From contig OX465581.1 in the NCBI GenBank assembly GCA_950022655.1, positions 34,133,300 to 34,197,299 of the forward strand: DNA of 64,000 nucleotides, given 5' to 3'. Source of the stretch: Alentia gelatinosa (Eukaryota > Annelida > Polychaeta > Phyllodocida > Polynoidae). The position numbers and the translations under genes are program-made. The notes under the pieces were generated by a model. It searched no databases. It was not told the DNA's origin and saw only the letters and a list, made by a program, of their open reading frames with translations. Below are positions 1-12,754 of this stretch, piece by piece. Numbering within the stretch: the first letter of the stretch is position 1; each line of letters starts with the position of its first letter.

Positions 1-7
1 CATTCTT

Positions 8-30
8 ATAATAATAATAATAATAATAAT
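8..30. repeat. (TAA)n microsatellite
   Basis: Simple trinucleotide array read directly from the sequence. A similar short (ATA)n tract lies at about 6571-6600. Confidence 0.9.
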
Positions 31-299
31 GTTTATTGACTCAGACTGTGTTACAAACAGCTTGGAGCATAGTAATGACAGCAAAAGAAGGGTACAATAT
101 ATAACTACAATGCAACATGCAAATATATGGAAATATAATACAATTGTAAGCAGAGATTCAAAACATTTGCAAGCAGTGTCCTCCTGAGGAATTGGCTTAC
201 ACTATACAATAATTCGCAGTCGGTTGATTGCAGCCATGCTATAAGTGTATATATATTTGGGCTCTTGCTGTGATCTTTTAAAGATTTCTTGTGGTATTG

Positions 300-445
300 T
301 ACTATTTTCACATTCACAACTTAATTGCCTACAAAAGTCCCATCAATAGGGACGAAATGTTGCAAATAATTATTTACCCCCCCCCCATCTCGATGTCAAA
401 ACGAATCCCGCAATAAATTTTTAATACCCAAATCAGCTTGTCTGT
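300..445 (+). repeat. Interspersed repeat tail with ribozyme-like hairpin
   Basis: This stretch matches 31030-31160 read on the opposite strand: both carry the words for GACAAGCTGATT, AATTTATTG, ACATCGAGA, a C or G homopolymer (C10 at 377-386), then a GCAAC/TTTCGTC motif with a short hairpin. It is therefore a dispersed repeat with a defined end. The hairpin part (about 329-358) reads CCTACAAAA, GTCCC, loop, GGGAC, GAAAT. It is a degraded version of the CTGAAGAA-stem-GAAAC motif seen at 31129-31158 and 55824-55853. The family is unknown to me; tails of Penelope-like or LINE elements are the likeliest source. Confidence 0.6.
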
Positions 446-2087
446 TTTTTGTACCTTTGAACCAATCTAATTATTTTCACATTTCTACACTAAAACATTA
501 GATGGTATTCATCACCAATCACACCAAGTTCACACATCTGGCATAGCAGTAGCTCCTTTTCTGTACGTAGCTTTACCTTTCTTGATATATCTTGGCAGTC
601 TGTTGTTACCAGTACATAGCTTTGTTAAAACTACTCTGTTCACTTCTGGCAACGCTATTAAGTATTAATCAAGTTTAAAATAATTTTTGTACAAAATGCA
701 AGATCCATGTTCAGCAATATCACCATGCCATTGTTGTCTGAGAACTGGTCTTTTAAACATAATTTTACTGATTTTTTTAATTCTTCAATTCTACTATTCA
801 TCCCGCACTCATTAAGAATTTATTTACATGAATGATCCACATGAACTCAATATCTTCACAAGTTATAGCATACTCACACATTTTCTGGGATGATTTAATA
901 CCCTTTCCACCCACAATTCTAGCCCAATTCCCAATTATTTTCTTTTTGATCATTACAGATATGGTATACCTTCCACACTCTCCATATACCATGGCATTAC
1001 TGTTGTTGTTGTTGTTGGTGTTGAAGATTGTATTTACCCTGCAGAATATCTTCCACCCTCTCCAGTACTCAGTCGTCCCTATGACCATAATTAGTTATTT
1101 GATCAGAGGTCTGAGCTGAGTACCTTTAATCTTTTTGCCTGAGGGATAACGACCCCCTCCAACAATGTCACGCTGACCCAACCTCATTCCGGGCACCGGA
1201 TGAGGAAGGAGCCTATTAATAGTTCACCTCTATAAAACAACACGAAATTAATTATGAATGATCTAGGCGAGGCAAAGTTTATGAGGCGTTTTGTACACCA
1301 TTCACATGCTGTGCTACAATGGAGCTCTTTGATACTGCTAGTTTGTATCTAATCTAACATATTTTTCTTTCAAGAAAAAGAAAATCCTGTTTAAAAAAAT
1401 TATATTCAATTTTACATTCCACTCAGCTCTGGAACGCTATGTAATATGTCATATTTTCCGCTGGGAAGTCGACACAGATCCCGCCAGATCACTGTATGAA
1501 CATAGTAGAAAGAATTTTACACAATATGTCATATATAATTCAAAATAAACTCTTGTCTAGAATACTCTAATCTCTGTTGACAAAGCTCATTGTCAGTAAC
1601 AGGTGTGTCATGTGACCTTGCTCTGTCATGTGTGCTCCTGTGAGAAAAGTCGATTATATTACTTTCTTGGAAAGGTTGTTTTTTGCAACAAGCCTTCTCT
1701 TCTTCTGTGTGTTAACATAAGGCTGTGGGCAAGCTTCGGGTCAAGCACGTCCTCTGAAGCCTCAAGAGACGAGGAAGCGAGGAGAAGCCCTGCAAAGGCT
1801 GCGACTTTGTTATCTGAGCAAGTCTAGACTGAATAATACAATGGAAGGTATTTTAAATGTCAGCTAACGCTAGCAACGGTTGACCACCTGGGTATTTGCG
1901 CATGTTCTGTTTCTAAATGTATTACAATTGATTTAGTAGTATTACATTTTCATTATAATACATCTTGGGCCGATCGTCCATGAAATACTACCACTGCAGA
2001 AGGTGTAGTATAGATGATGTTCGGGCTCACTGAGATGTAGTGAATGTTCAGGCGCACTGTGCCCGTAGTGCACATTGCAAGTATTTA
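446..2087. other. Non-coding stretch, nothing recognised
   Basis: The open frames here are under 100 codons, occur on both strands over the same bases (for example 798-1119) and show no domain. I see no RNA gene or clear repeat. Treated as intergenic or intronic sequence. Confidence 0.5.
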
Positions 2088-2392
2088 CATAGAACGTCCT
2101 ATGATGATAATTTAGTTTGTACGGAACTCGGCATAAATGCCTCGGTCCATACAAACTGTAAATTATCATCTCGTTCTGTGAATTGTACAGCATGGTTGGA
2201 CGTTATATATTGACTATATACCCGAAATTAAAAAAAAATCAATTTAAAAAAAATCAATTTTAATTTTTTTAATAAATGTGTATGGCCAGGTGGTCCGTAT
2301 TTGAGTGTACGGACCGGCGGTCTGTACAGTATTTTTACGTCATACGCCGAAACGGTGCGTTTTTACAGTATATACGGCATGGGTATATAGTA
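2088..2392 (-). repeat. Foldback/MITE element, copy 1
   Basis: This copy reads in reverse relative to the copies at 25724-26064 and 33493-33836. It has two modules. One is a snap-back of about 140 bp built on GTACGGAACTCGG and its inverse. The other is an AT-rich module bounded by ACTATATACCC and GGGTATATAGT that contains a smaller ACGGACC/GGTCCGT hairpin. There is no coding capacity, so it is a non-autonomous element. The superfamily cannot be told from the sequence alone. Confidence 0.75.
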
Positions 2393-3069
2393 AATAACAT
2401 GACTTTATTTTGGCGTTTTAGGTGTACATATATATAATGATAAGAAAACATAGAAATTAGTGTATTCATAGTGATTCCTCTCTCGGCCTTTAGTCCCTCT
2501 GCCTCTGGCGTCCGGACATATTTTATGGGACACATAACTTGGAGCAACAATCGCTACGGGTTCACTGAGAAAGTTTAGTTTTATCGTAAACCCAGGTATA
2601 TATACATGTACTGTCAATATGCACCGCTTCGCCATTTCCATCATATTTCATATGTCCAATTATATTTATCATTAAATCACATATCACCATTTATTCTAAT
2701 ATAACCAACTGATTTACATAATTTCATTCATTAATCACCCAGAATGAATTGTACTTACCCCGTTTAGTTATGTGCAAAAATCTAAAAAAAAGTACTCAAC
2801 AGAACTGCATTTGTTTGATGATACTCTCGTCACAGTATCTTAACTTCGTTTTTATCGGTAACAGAAAGCATATCCTGTCTCGGGTGTCGGCGGGGGTTAT
2901 AGATATTCCCTGACCACACAGCCTTATCATATTGATATTGACACAAGCCATGGTATTGATGTTGGAGATAAATCTTCTTACAGCCAGCGGCGCAGCACGC
3001 CTCTCCAGCTTCAGCCAGGTTACGAAAGGTGGGAAAAGACAATGCATTTGAGTATAATGTCAGTACTAT
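2393..3069. other. Non-coding stretch
   Basis: Short overlapping open frames on the minus strand only, no domain, no repeat partner seen in this window. Confidence 0.4.
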
Positions 3070-3215
3070 GGGAAAATTGACTAGGCATTTAATCTGATAA
3101 TTGCATTGCTACGAACTCCTGGATCAGCAAATATTTGCCCGGACGCCGGAGGGGCGTATTTACGGATCCGGGAGTGAGTAACAATTATCAGATTAAATGC
3201 CTGGTCGGGTTTTCC
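3070..3215. repeat. Long imperfect hairpin (foldback repeat)
   Basis: The left arm GGAAAATTGACTAGGCATTT, continuing through AATCTGATAATTG, is answered on the right by CAATTATCAGATTAAATGCC and then TGGTCGGGTTTTCC. The inner part pairs as well (CTCCTGGATC with GATCCGGGAG). Whole length is about 146 bp, typical of a palindromic MITE. Confidence 0.75.
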
Positions 3216-5580
3216 TTTATTCAACACCTTCAAATATTTTTAATTGAAAGGAAATTACCTGTAATTACCGTTCGAGGTCAGTAAGTATAAAAACAATGAG
3301 CACAGGTGTATAAAAAAGTGACAAGGAGTGACATTATAGGCTACACTATAGAAATGCCAACATAAGAACGAATGAAGAAATACTTGTGGTGTCCTTTTCA
3401 AGTTCAGACTTAAGGTGGTTATGGTAATAGATGAATAAAAGGTTTTTAAAATGTTAAGTTCCTATGAGACAAATGTTTTGTATTTCAAAATCGGAGGGGG
3501 CCCAGCTCGATGGGCCTGACAACAGCAGATAACGTTATATAAAGGAGAAATTACAAATACAAGGATGTCATGGGGGGAAGGAGGAAATATGCTTTTCAAT
3601 ATAAAATATCCTACCTCAGAGAGACCGAGAAAAATGGAAACCATGTCGATGTTGGCCTCTGCATGGAACAGAGTGGTCTGTGGGGAGGTTCAAACCTTGA
3701 TACAATATTGCCTCGGTGTATGTTTTTCTTTTGTGAGCACAGGTCTCTACAGGACCTCTTTCTGCTCTCGCCGGTATGATATTTTACCCCAGAGCATGTG
3801 ACCGAATCTATTAAATAAAGATGACAGGGTAAAGATTCCAGTAAATTGAGCCAACTGGGGATTGAAATTAAATTGGGTCGCTCGTTGGGTCGCTTGCATC
3901 TCAGCGACTGCAACTGAGATACCCTTTACCCTAAAAAAGAGTCAGTCATTCTTTATTATCCACTTCCCTTCATGATACTGGATCCATGATGTTGGAGCTG
4001 TGGCTCTTTGGTGGGGTAAGTTCCCTGTAGTCGGTCACAGTGCCGAGTCAATATTTATACAGCACTCACAGCCAGATAAAGCTGTGTTCGCACGGAAAGG
4101 CTTCCCGTCGCTCAATGATAAAATCAGATTGCAAGCCGACAACTACAGATAGAATCAATTCCAAATAGGGCACGAGGAGAACAGGTTCCACAGAACGAAA
4201 TTCTGAGTCTATTCATGTATCCATCTTGGCGTGTTTACCATTCTAGGCGGATCTTTTCTCATACCTACGTACCTGCGTATTGATACGGCGTAATGTTCTT
4301 ATATCCGGCCTGGTCCATACAGTACATCATCATAATAGATAGTAGAAATATTTATTGATGTATCAACCGAAACTGATGTATATATGTGACGATGGAAGAT
4401 AGCTAAGCCCACTATGCTGTGTTTACGCTGAAATTATCTATTAGGAAACTCCTGAGATTCCCTAGGTCTCTACCAGAGGGGAACCCTACAAACCCTACCA
4501 TCACTAAATAGCTCTGTGCTACAATTTCTTACCCATGGGTGGCCATGGGTAAAAAACATACAAAAATTGATAGTCTGTGGACGGTCAGCTCTGTACACCA
4601 CTCGAAATTGACGACGTATTGCTCGTATACGCACCAAACACTCGTGGTTGACGGTCGCCCGTCAAAAATATCATCGTTCATTGTCTATGTATTTGAATTT
4701 TATGACGTATGATGAGACGCTCCTCAAAGCAGGGTCACGAGAGAAGACGCGAGAAATGACGAGAATGAGAGACCAGCAGATCAATACGGATTCTCCAAAT
4801 CATCGGCATCAACACCACCGCTACCGCCGCCACCACCGCCCCCACTATCCCTCACACCACCACCACCACCCTACCGATCCTCCTAGGCGACAGACATTCC
4901 TCATGTAACCAAGGCGGCCCGTGACGTCACCAAATCGATAAGATTATCTCCAACCCGATTCTGCGCCAAACGTAAGGCGGGTCGTGGGGCATTGACAGAC
5001 CGGTGGCCGTTATGCTAAGGTGGAGTCTGTTGATTTTGCAGAAAGAAACTGTTGGTAAAAGGTTTGTTGGCAAACGCTGGCGAGGGATAGTTAATGATTC
5101 ATCAGGTGATATCTGGCAATGGATGGTGGATCTGTCATAATACAATGAACGAGAGCAGTCCTGGTAATCAGCAATTAGTTTGGGCGCAATGTGGGGATGA
5201 ATCAGCAGCACAGATCTCTTCATATTGGAAGACAATGGTGATAAATCAAGTATTGTACCACTGTCCTAATATCGATACTGTCATAGATCAACCACCCACC
5301 GAATGACGTTATTTTCCTGTAACAAAGGAGCAATACTCTTTTTAGTACATTTTCTTTACAACTTGCTATGTTTCTTCATCCAATAGGAGGCAGACGGTGA
5401 TGGATGCGAACATGGTCGACTCCCCGACCACCGATGGCATCGGCAAACACTGACCAATGACAGGCGGCTACCTCATAATTGCACCTGTATATGATATGGA
5501 GAGGCCATCTATATTCCGCTGGCAGGGTGTGGGCGTGGTCACCTGGCAAACAGTTCAATGTCAGCTACATGCCTGATCGG
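3216..5580. other. Non-coding stretch
   Basis: Several frames of 60-100 codons on both strands overlap each other, for example 3565-3801 (+) and 3611-3913 (-). None has a recognisable domain. A short CCACCACCGC-type low-complexity run lies near 4805-4875. No RNA gene seen. Confidence 0.4.
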
Positions 5581-5668
5581 CTGGCTGTTTGACCCCTGCC
5601 TGCCTACCCGACCCCTGCCTGCCTACCCGACCCCCGCCTCCCTACCTGACCCGTGCCTGCCGCCCCGC
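5581..5668. repeat. Short tandem repeat, about 20-bp unit
   Basis: The unit GACCCCTGCCTGCCTACCC is repeated about four times with substitutions, giving a C-rich minisatellite directly upstream of the polypyrimidine tract. Confidence 0.8.
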
Positions 5669-5764
5669 TGTCTGATTAACGTCTCGCGGCCACGTTGATG
5701 ATCACCAGGTGAACTCTCCAGTGGATTCTAAGCTGGCACATCACGTACATACTATCCTGTTCTA

Positions 5765-6412
5765 CAGGCTCTCTTTCTGATTCGTCATCCTTCCCATTAC
5801 AAGTTCTCATCAACCCTCTCCTTTTCTCTATTCCCCCTCACCTCTCTTTCTCTTCCTCTTTCTCTATAACCTTGTCCATGCCACTGTCTCCATCTATTTA
5901 CTTCTCTCCTCTCTCTCTCTTTCGTCTCTTTCTCTCCCTCTCTTTCTCTGGCTACCTCCTTTCCCCCTTTTACCATTTCCTCAGTCTTTATCTCTCCCTT
6001 TCCGCATTTATTTGCTTCTGTCCACCCTCTTACCTCTTTTTGTCCCTCTGCCTCTCGCTACATGCCTTTCCCTCTCTTTCTCTCTTTTTCCCATTCTGTT
6101 TCTCACTCGATCTTTATCTCTCTCCCCTTTCGCATCTCTTTACTTCTGTCCAACTCTTCCTCTCTCTTCTATTTCTTTCTCTCTCTAGCGCTCCCTCTCT
6201 TTTATGTTCTCTCCCTTTTTCTCCCTGTCTCTACCCCTTTTGCCCTTTCCTTCCCTCACTACCCCTCTCTCTCTTTCTCTCTCATATCCCCTCTTTTCTC
6301 TCTACCTTTCCCCTCCTATATCTCCCTCCTATCTATCACTGACACTCCCTCGCCCATTTTTTCTCTCTTCCTTTTTCCTTCCATCTCTACCCCACTTTGC
6401 CCCCAAAGTAGA
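5765..6412 (+). repeat. Polypyrimidine (CT-rich) tract
   Basis: About 650 bp of almost pure C/T on the plus strand, made of TCTCTC, TTTCCC and CCCTCT words. Open frames across it translate to Ser/Leu/Phe/Pro-only strings in three frames at once, which is the signature of low complexity and not of a protein. Such tracts can form triplex (H-DNA) structures. Confidence 0.9.
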
Positions 6413-8013
6413 CTAATTTCTGTTTAAATCGAGGTTCTCTGTATGATCCTAGTTCCCTGTTATTGTCCCTGTTAAGATTTAATTCCTTGCAAAGTGAGAA
6501 GATTATAACAAAATAAGCGGTTTAAATACCTGCATCCAAGTCTATGCAGTATGACAAAACTGTAAAATGGATAATAATAATAATAATAATGATAATAATA
6601 ACGAGGATGAAACCTTGTACTGGACCCGTGTTCTTTTCATATTATCCTTTACTCCTGCCCACAAGCATCGTTCAGATTAAGCATCTTCCCTAATACTAAA
6701 GTGTCGTCAGAAGAGCCGAACACACCTCCCGAAAGAAGACCATAATGCTGTTTGCTTAAACCTTGTCTGACAGTTAGTACACACTGCACCGCCTTTAAAG
6801 TAAAGCTTAAGGAAGGTGGAATTTCAATTATATGTCTTCCGGCTGATGGCTAACGTTTACTTTTAAACAGCAGCATGCCTCCAGGCATTCTTATAACCAC
6901 CGCAGCATGATGCTTCCAGGCATCATTTAGGCATCTTTGCTATTTACATACTAAATTAGAAAGAGAAATAAGTGCTAAAACTAATTACTGTTAGGGCGTA
7001 TGAGACTTTGATAAAGCATGACAAAACATTATCAGTTACCATGGTAAATGACTCAAATCACGTGACAAATCACGTGACATTGCTGTTTCAAAATAAGGTA
7101 CCTGCGGTAGGAGGGATGTTTCTGCAGGCGCTGCCTGCAGCGTATTGCTGTGCAAAGGAATGTGTAGACTTGCTCAAATCTTTGATTGTGAACATTCATT
7201 AAATGATTCAACAATATTAGGATAAACCTTCCCCTGACTGGTCCAGGAATATATCACGGTGAGTAGCGTAAGATCAGGGCATTTGATACGGGTCAATTTT
7301 ATAGCACATGGATCTATGATTGTCACTGAATGGTTTCAAATCGCCTTCTCACGTTTCTTATATCTTGTAAATGAAAACGGTAATTTATTTTACCAGCCTC
7401 CTAAGTTAGGTAGAAATATCATTCAACAACCATTTTGAACAACTTCAAAATCGATTAACATGTAGAAGCAGGAACATAAATCAACTATCTTTACCTCTAT
7501 ATATCGTTGACCATTATTTATCAATATGTTTGTTGGACATACAAATTCGGAGTATTGGAATGAACATTTCCAAGTAATTGAAATGATAGATGGACTTATC
7601 GAAGGCCACCGATGTTATGGTAGAGAGCGTCTGCAGCGGGTATTGGACATTTTCTATGTGTGTTTTTCTGTCTCCCCAAACTTAGATGTTTCTGCTTGAG
7701 ATTTGAATTCGAAAATAGGGGTATTTCTTTTAGTCAGGCTCAGCAAGGAGCACACAAGAAACTTCAAGCTTTAACATAAGAAGATACCAATTTCCCGACT
7801 GATTTTTCAACTTAAGGTAAGATGTATGAGGATTCCCTTAATCTTAAGAAAAAGTCTAAAAACTAATAATAGGGGAAGCGGGTAAACGGAAAAGGGGTCG
7901 GGGATAGAAAAAAGTAAGAAGAAGGTAGGCTAACTCTTATCAATCATAAAATTTGATAATGGTTGAGGCTGCAAGGATATAGAGGGGAAAATGACATACC
8001 TTTCTTATCATGA
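6413..8013. other. Non-coding stretch
   Basis: AT-rich sequence with a short (ATA)n tract and no domain-bearing frame. The last few hundred bases may be the decayed upstream part of the LINE at 8014, but I cannot read RT motifs in them. Confidence 0.4.
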
Positions 8014-8409
8014 AATGCGTCATATGCGACAGTAATAGTAAACAAAGCCTTAAGAATAGCTATAGGAGTAAAACATGTAAGGGACATATCTTCAAACACT
8101 TTACTGAATAGAGCAAAAATGATGCAACAATCAGTAAGAAGGAAAATACATCTATTACCAATAATACATTGGTGGGTTTTTGAGCAAAAACAGGTGGAAA
8201 TGAAAATTGTTAGATATGAAACAAGGGAATCAGAAGATAATAGACCGTACATTGACAGATCAAAAAAGGAAATTTTTAGGAAAAGTCCTATTTACAGAGG
8301 AGGAAAACTTTGGAACATGTTAAGCAGAGACCTAAAGCAAACTATAAATAAAGATCTATTTAAAATGAAATTAAAAGAAGAAGTCATTAGCGGGCGTTTG
8401 GAATTGTAG
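8014..8409 (+). pseudogene. LINE reverse-transcriptase ORF, 3' remnant
   Basis: The frame is open from just after a stop at 8011 to a TAG at 8407-8409, giving about 131 residues. It begins NASYATVIVNKALRIAIGV, which resembles the LQNKALRI segment seen downstream of the RT domain in CR1/L2/Jockey-type LINEs. It ends YRGGKLWNMLSRDLKQ followed by FKMKLKEEVIS, the usual C-terminal pattern (RG..LWN.L...LK....F...LK) of those ORF2 proteins. The catalytic RT domain is absent, so this is a 5'-truncated, dead copy, as usual for LINEs. The AT-rich bases after it, to about 8640, include AATAAATGAA and are a plausible 3' UTR. Family assignment is from pattern recall; clade is not resolved. Confidence 0.65.
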
Positions 8410-8645
8410 GTTAGATAGAGTTATTACATGAGGGTAGTGTGACCATTGTATGTATTGATACAATTTATACACGGAAAGTAACTAAAAAAAAATTGTCTCC
8501 ATATGTCATTGTATTGTTATTTGTATTGTAAAGTGTATTGTCGCAAATTTTTTCATGTTGGATTATGTTGTACATATTTATGTCAGAAGACTAAACACAA
8601 TTTGACTATCCGGCCGCTATGATAAAGTGAATAAATGAAGGTCGA
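8410..8645 (+). other. Probable LINE 3' UTR
   Basis: AT-rich non-coding sequence directly downstream of the LINE ORF remnant on the same strand, ending near AATAAATGAA at about 8631. Assignment is by position only. Confidence 0.35.
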
Positions 8646-9966
8646 GCGACCTATTAGAGACACCAAAAATAATAGAAAGGAAAACTAAGAAACAGACTTT
8701 AACATGATAATAGGTTGATATATATAGTTGTTCAACCATGTATGTATATCCTAATGAGATAGCGGGTAGAAAAATTGAAATCTGTATAGATACTGAATTG
8801 TTGAATGGCTATCCAACAATGTTGGATAAATATATAAGGTATGTACACCAGAAAGAATATATGAGTAAATATTCTCTGTAGAGAAATTCTTATATGCTGT
8901 TCCAATTGTAAAATAGTCGTGCGACTATTGCTTTGTAAAACACCAGTTCGGTGAAAGTCATAGTCGAAAATAAATTTATAATTTTTTTTTTTATAAAAAT
9001 AGATACTTGAAATGGCTTACCAGAGGTTTTGGCCTCTGGTGGGCCATTAAGCTCCGCAGTGCGAAACCACAATCACACCTACTTCGCCACTCAGAGTAAC
9101 ACACCACCTACACCAACTAAGCAGGATTCACTCGGTGGGATTCATGTACCTCACTGGGTGTTTGTCCTAGACAAATCCTGCTGAGATTCTGTACTGGAAC
9201 ACAATATCCTCGTATAATTGGTAGGGTACCATTTCACTGAGATATGTTTTTCTTCTGGAATTGTTGGCGACGTTTACCCTGTGAGGTAAATGAATCGCAC
9301 CGTGTGAATTCCACTTTACTTCGCCGCTCGACTCTACCCGCCACAGAATACTCCACATCAATCACATACACCATTTTAATTCCCACCCACCCACACCTTT
9401 TCTTATCTTTGTCTCATATCGTGTCATTCATATCATTGATCCACTTTTATTATTTATCTCACATATTAATTTGATAATTCAACGACCATTTAGTTGCGAT
9501 ACATGTATATATATTTTATCACATTCATAATCCCAATTTTTTTTTCAAATCACTTGTAATCTTTCTTTTGGGGTTGCGTTGTAGCTTAATAAAGAGGAAT
9601 ATCAAGCTAATAAAGAATGCACATTTTCTTCATTTTATTACAACCCCCATCCATGTATTTCCAGGACCTTCTAACATGACACCAGCATATCACGTACGAC
9701 CTCAAGCTAACCTCCCTATCTCTTACGATAGGGATTATTCAAGGGCAACTCACTATATTGACGTGACTGCCAGTCCAATAAGGAAATCGACGGTACTTCC
9801 AATTACTTCCCAGAAATGGGATTATTTCTGATATAACCTGACCCAAAACGTCATAAGGTCGGCTATCGAATTGAGGATGATTCCACAGGCAGTGAATATG
9901 GTCGTGTTATCAGATCTACAAAGACCCTTCTCTCCCCTATTCTATCAATCGGCCCTGGTTAACTCT
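8646..9966. other. Non-coding stretch
   Basis: AT-rich. I see small hairpins (AGAGGTTTTGGCCTCT near 9024; AATAGTCGTGCGACTATT near 8911) but no gene and no clear transposon ends. Confidence 0.4.
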
Positions 9967-10510
9967 CCCGGCGTTTTCACAAGACGATTCTGGGCGACAA
10001 TTTTTGCAGTTCGAAATGGTCTAGCGTAAAAGCTAAGATATAAAAAAACGGATGACGATCTATGATCATCACATTACGCAATATAGCACCACCTGACGAC
10101 GATGGGGACGATTTAAAGCTGACAGTCCCGACGTTTACACGGGACGATTAGGCTGCGATTGTTGAATTTTGCACCATCTGACGACTATCGGCTGTCAATA
10201 GTTAGAACTCGGTACATATAAAAAGTGCAAACACATTGATGAAATTCTTGATGACATTGCGGCCGATATTACGTAATCGAGCACCACCTGACGACCATTG
10301 GCTAAACGATCCACAGTCGTCACGTTTTAGTTGTCTAGTGTAAACACTGGGAGAGAGTGTCCTCTTAGGTGGGTTCTACTGTTATCAGTACATTTATATA
10401 TCGAATAAACGGGATTCTTGGTGACCATTTTTCTGATAGAGCACTACCTCATGCTCCTTCTATAGGCGATCTACAATCGTCAAATTTTCAGTCGTATAGT
10501 GTAAACGCCG
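9967..10510. repeat. MITE-like element, CCCGGCGTTTTCAC ends
   Basis: The left end CCCGGCGTTTTCACAAGACG is answered by GTCGTATAGTGTAAACGCCG at the right, so the element has inverted ends of about 20 bp with a few mismatches. The ends match those of the 818-bp element at 58532-59349. A related inner pair of ends lies at 10127-10351, so one copy appears nested in another. No coding capacity. Confidence 0.6.
10127..10351. repeat. Nested MITE-like element
   Basis: Left end CCCGACGTTTACACGGGACG, right end TTGTCTAGTGTAAACACTGGG minus mismatches, about 225 bp. The interior carries GCACCA.CTGACGAC words that recur through 10-13 kb, 52.5-53 kb and 58.5-59.3 kb. Confidence 0.5.
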
Positions 10511-10540
10511 ACTCTGATTGTTGTTACATTTCTTACCATT

Positions 10541-10645
10541 GCGGTGTTTCCACCTGATGATTCTGACCAACAATTATAGCACCACGACCGACTACATGTA
10601 TATAACACTTTTAGGGCGAATAACCGTCAGGTGAAAACGGGGATG
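10541..10645. repeat. MITE-like fragment, GTTTCCACCTG ends
   Basis: Starts GTGTTTCCACCTGATGATT and ends AACCGTCAGGTGAAAAC. These are inverted ends of the type seen at 12755-13090. Only about 105 bp, so probably an internally deleted or partial copy. Confidence 0.45.
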
Positions 10646-12754
10646 AAACTTAAAATTTCAGGCTGACAACTATTCATCCCTACGTTACACATCACCTGAC
10701 GACTATGTACCTCACCGATCAGTTGTAGCCAGGTACATGTACATATAAACTGGTGGCAGGGCTATGATTCCTATGTCGCTCAGTCGTTAGCCTTCACTTT
10801 TTCACTGCAAAACAGGCCGTTTATTTCATCCGCAACGATTTATAACATAACCCTATAATCCTATAGATAGGGACCTCGCCATTCTGTACTTTCGAAGTAA
10901 ATAGTTAGCTGTAAATCTAGATCATTTTCCATTGGCCGACCGTTCGCCTCCCATCTGCAGTCGGGAACCATCGACGCCAGATATGTGAATAGAAACAGAC
11001 ATGTAGGGAAGTCCTATTACGTGGTCGCAATACGGTGGGGTAAGGACGTGAAACTTTGGTACGCCTCGTTATTTCAAACATGTAGGGAAGTCCTCACCGA
11101 CGAATGGTGCATAGATGCAACAATAAGGCCACTACCGACTGACTTGAATCGGAGGGGTTTTAAATCGTCGGTGATGGTCATTGTGTCTGGAGGACAGTTC
11201 TGTCGGTATGGACCTGTTCAATGCGACTGAAACAAGGTATACACAGTACCTTCCCCGATTTTAATAGATACCGATGTGCAGTCGTTGGGCACCACCGGCT
11301 AACCTTTAGGAGAACTCAATTAATTGGTGCCGTTTTCGTCAGCCAGTGGAAAATGGCTTATTGGGGATTTTAATTATCAAGTTGACTAATAATCGCTGCA
11401 CCTATTTCAGTCGCCAGGTGGAAATAGTGTGTTTTTCCAGGGTCGGCGATTTTGTGTAAAGATAAATTCAAAAGTACTAGCACCCGACGATTGATGGTGG
11501 ACATTCAGTCGTCAGGGGGAAATGCCACATCAGGTTCTCGTGTGAGTAACGATGTAATTTTCCGTACGTTCAACTTCAATTTCTGTCTGGTTCGGAGAGT
11601 GTGCTCAAACACCACGGGTTGCACACTCTCGGGGGCTGGTGACGGTTTTAGCGCTTAGATGGTTTTAAATTTTTTTTTTTTTACGTAATTCCGTGTCCTA
11701 ACATTTTCCATCTAGAGTCACTCTTCCCGCTAGCTAATGGAGGTGGCACTAGGTACACTGTTATAATCTATGCTACTCCAAATCCGCAGTGGCTTCTACT
11801 GTAAGGACAACTCGAAGAAAATTCTTCTGCTTTCACCTGAGAGGCGACAAAAAGCTCGCCTCATGAAAATTGGCAGGGAAAGTAGGTGAAACATCGGAGC
11901 TGCTCATAAATAAAGCAGCTCAAAATGAACGGGGAGGATTGGCGCGGAGCTGATGCAGTAGAATGGCAGTCACGTTGTATAGGGTTCAAGATTGGCTTGG
12001 TGCGTTACATCCAGTTAAATTCCTGTCATCCCCGTCTTAGAGTTCTTGTGATATATGACCTTGGGCATAGCTAAGGAATAAGATGCGAACAGCCAACCAA
12101 AATGGAGCCATCCGAAAGCATATGTTAGACTTGAAAGCACATACTCACATATAATATCAGACATAAGCTCATGTTGGGAAATATTGATGTATGATAACTA
12201 AATGTCTGAAAAAGAAACCATCAGAAAACAGAATGGTTCAATATAAACAAGTTTAAATCGATAATGATACACTTGTATCAGCTTGAACGTAAATCCCAAT
12301 ACACATCTACCGATTCAGGATTGAACGATTAGTTCCTAAATCATATAGGAATCAATGAACTTGTCCCAGGCGAATTACGTGATACTTCGGCCCGCGTCGG
12401 CCACCCAATCAAAGGCCATTTACCAATGTTCCGTTGTCGGGACTGGATTTATCAACAAGTTGACAAACTTTTGGCGACTGATTTAGGCAATAAAAGGACA
12501 TCTCAAGGGCGAGACATTCACTAATTGTTGGCTGACCCTTGCCTAGCTGTCCTACATCTCCCGGCTGGAGCTGATGCTGTTACCTTGCCTGAGACAAGTT
12601 TCCATTCCGTTGTTGCCGACAAAGGTACATCAATGTTACGAAATCGGTACATGTGTATTGGGCATCAGTGGTCTGGTCAAAAGGTTGGAGAGACTTTAAA
12701 TAATCAGATCTATGGTGGTCGTCGTCGCTGTAGAAATAAAGCTTATTTCCGTTA
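10646..12754. other. Unassigned stretch with degenerate MITE fragments
   Basis: Isolated CAGGTGGAAA or GTCGTCAGG words (for example near 11408 and 11505) show that pieces of the GGCGTTTCCAC family are scattered here, but I cannot define both ends of any copy. No gene is supported. Confidence 0.4.

Noticed and set aside
5872..6427. Three long overlapping plus-strand frames (70-156 codons)
   Set aside because: They translate the polypyrimidine tract into Ser/Leu/Phe/Pro strings in all phases at once; low complexity, not genes.
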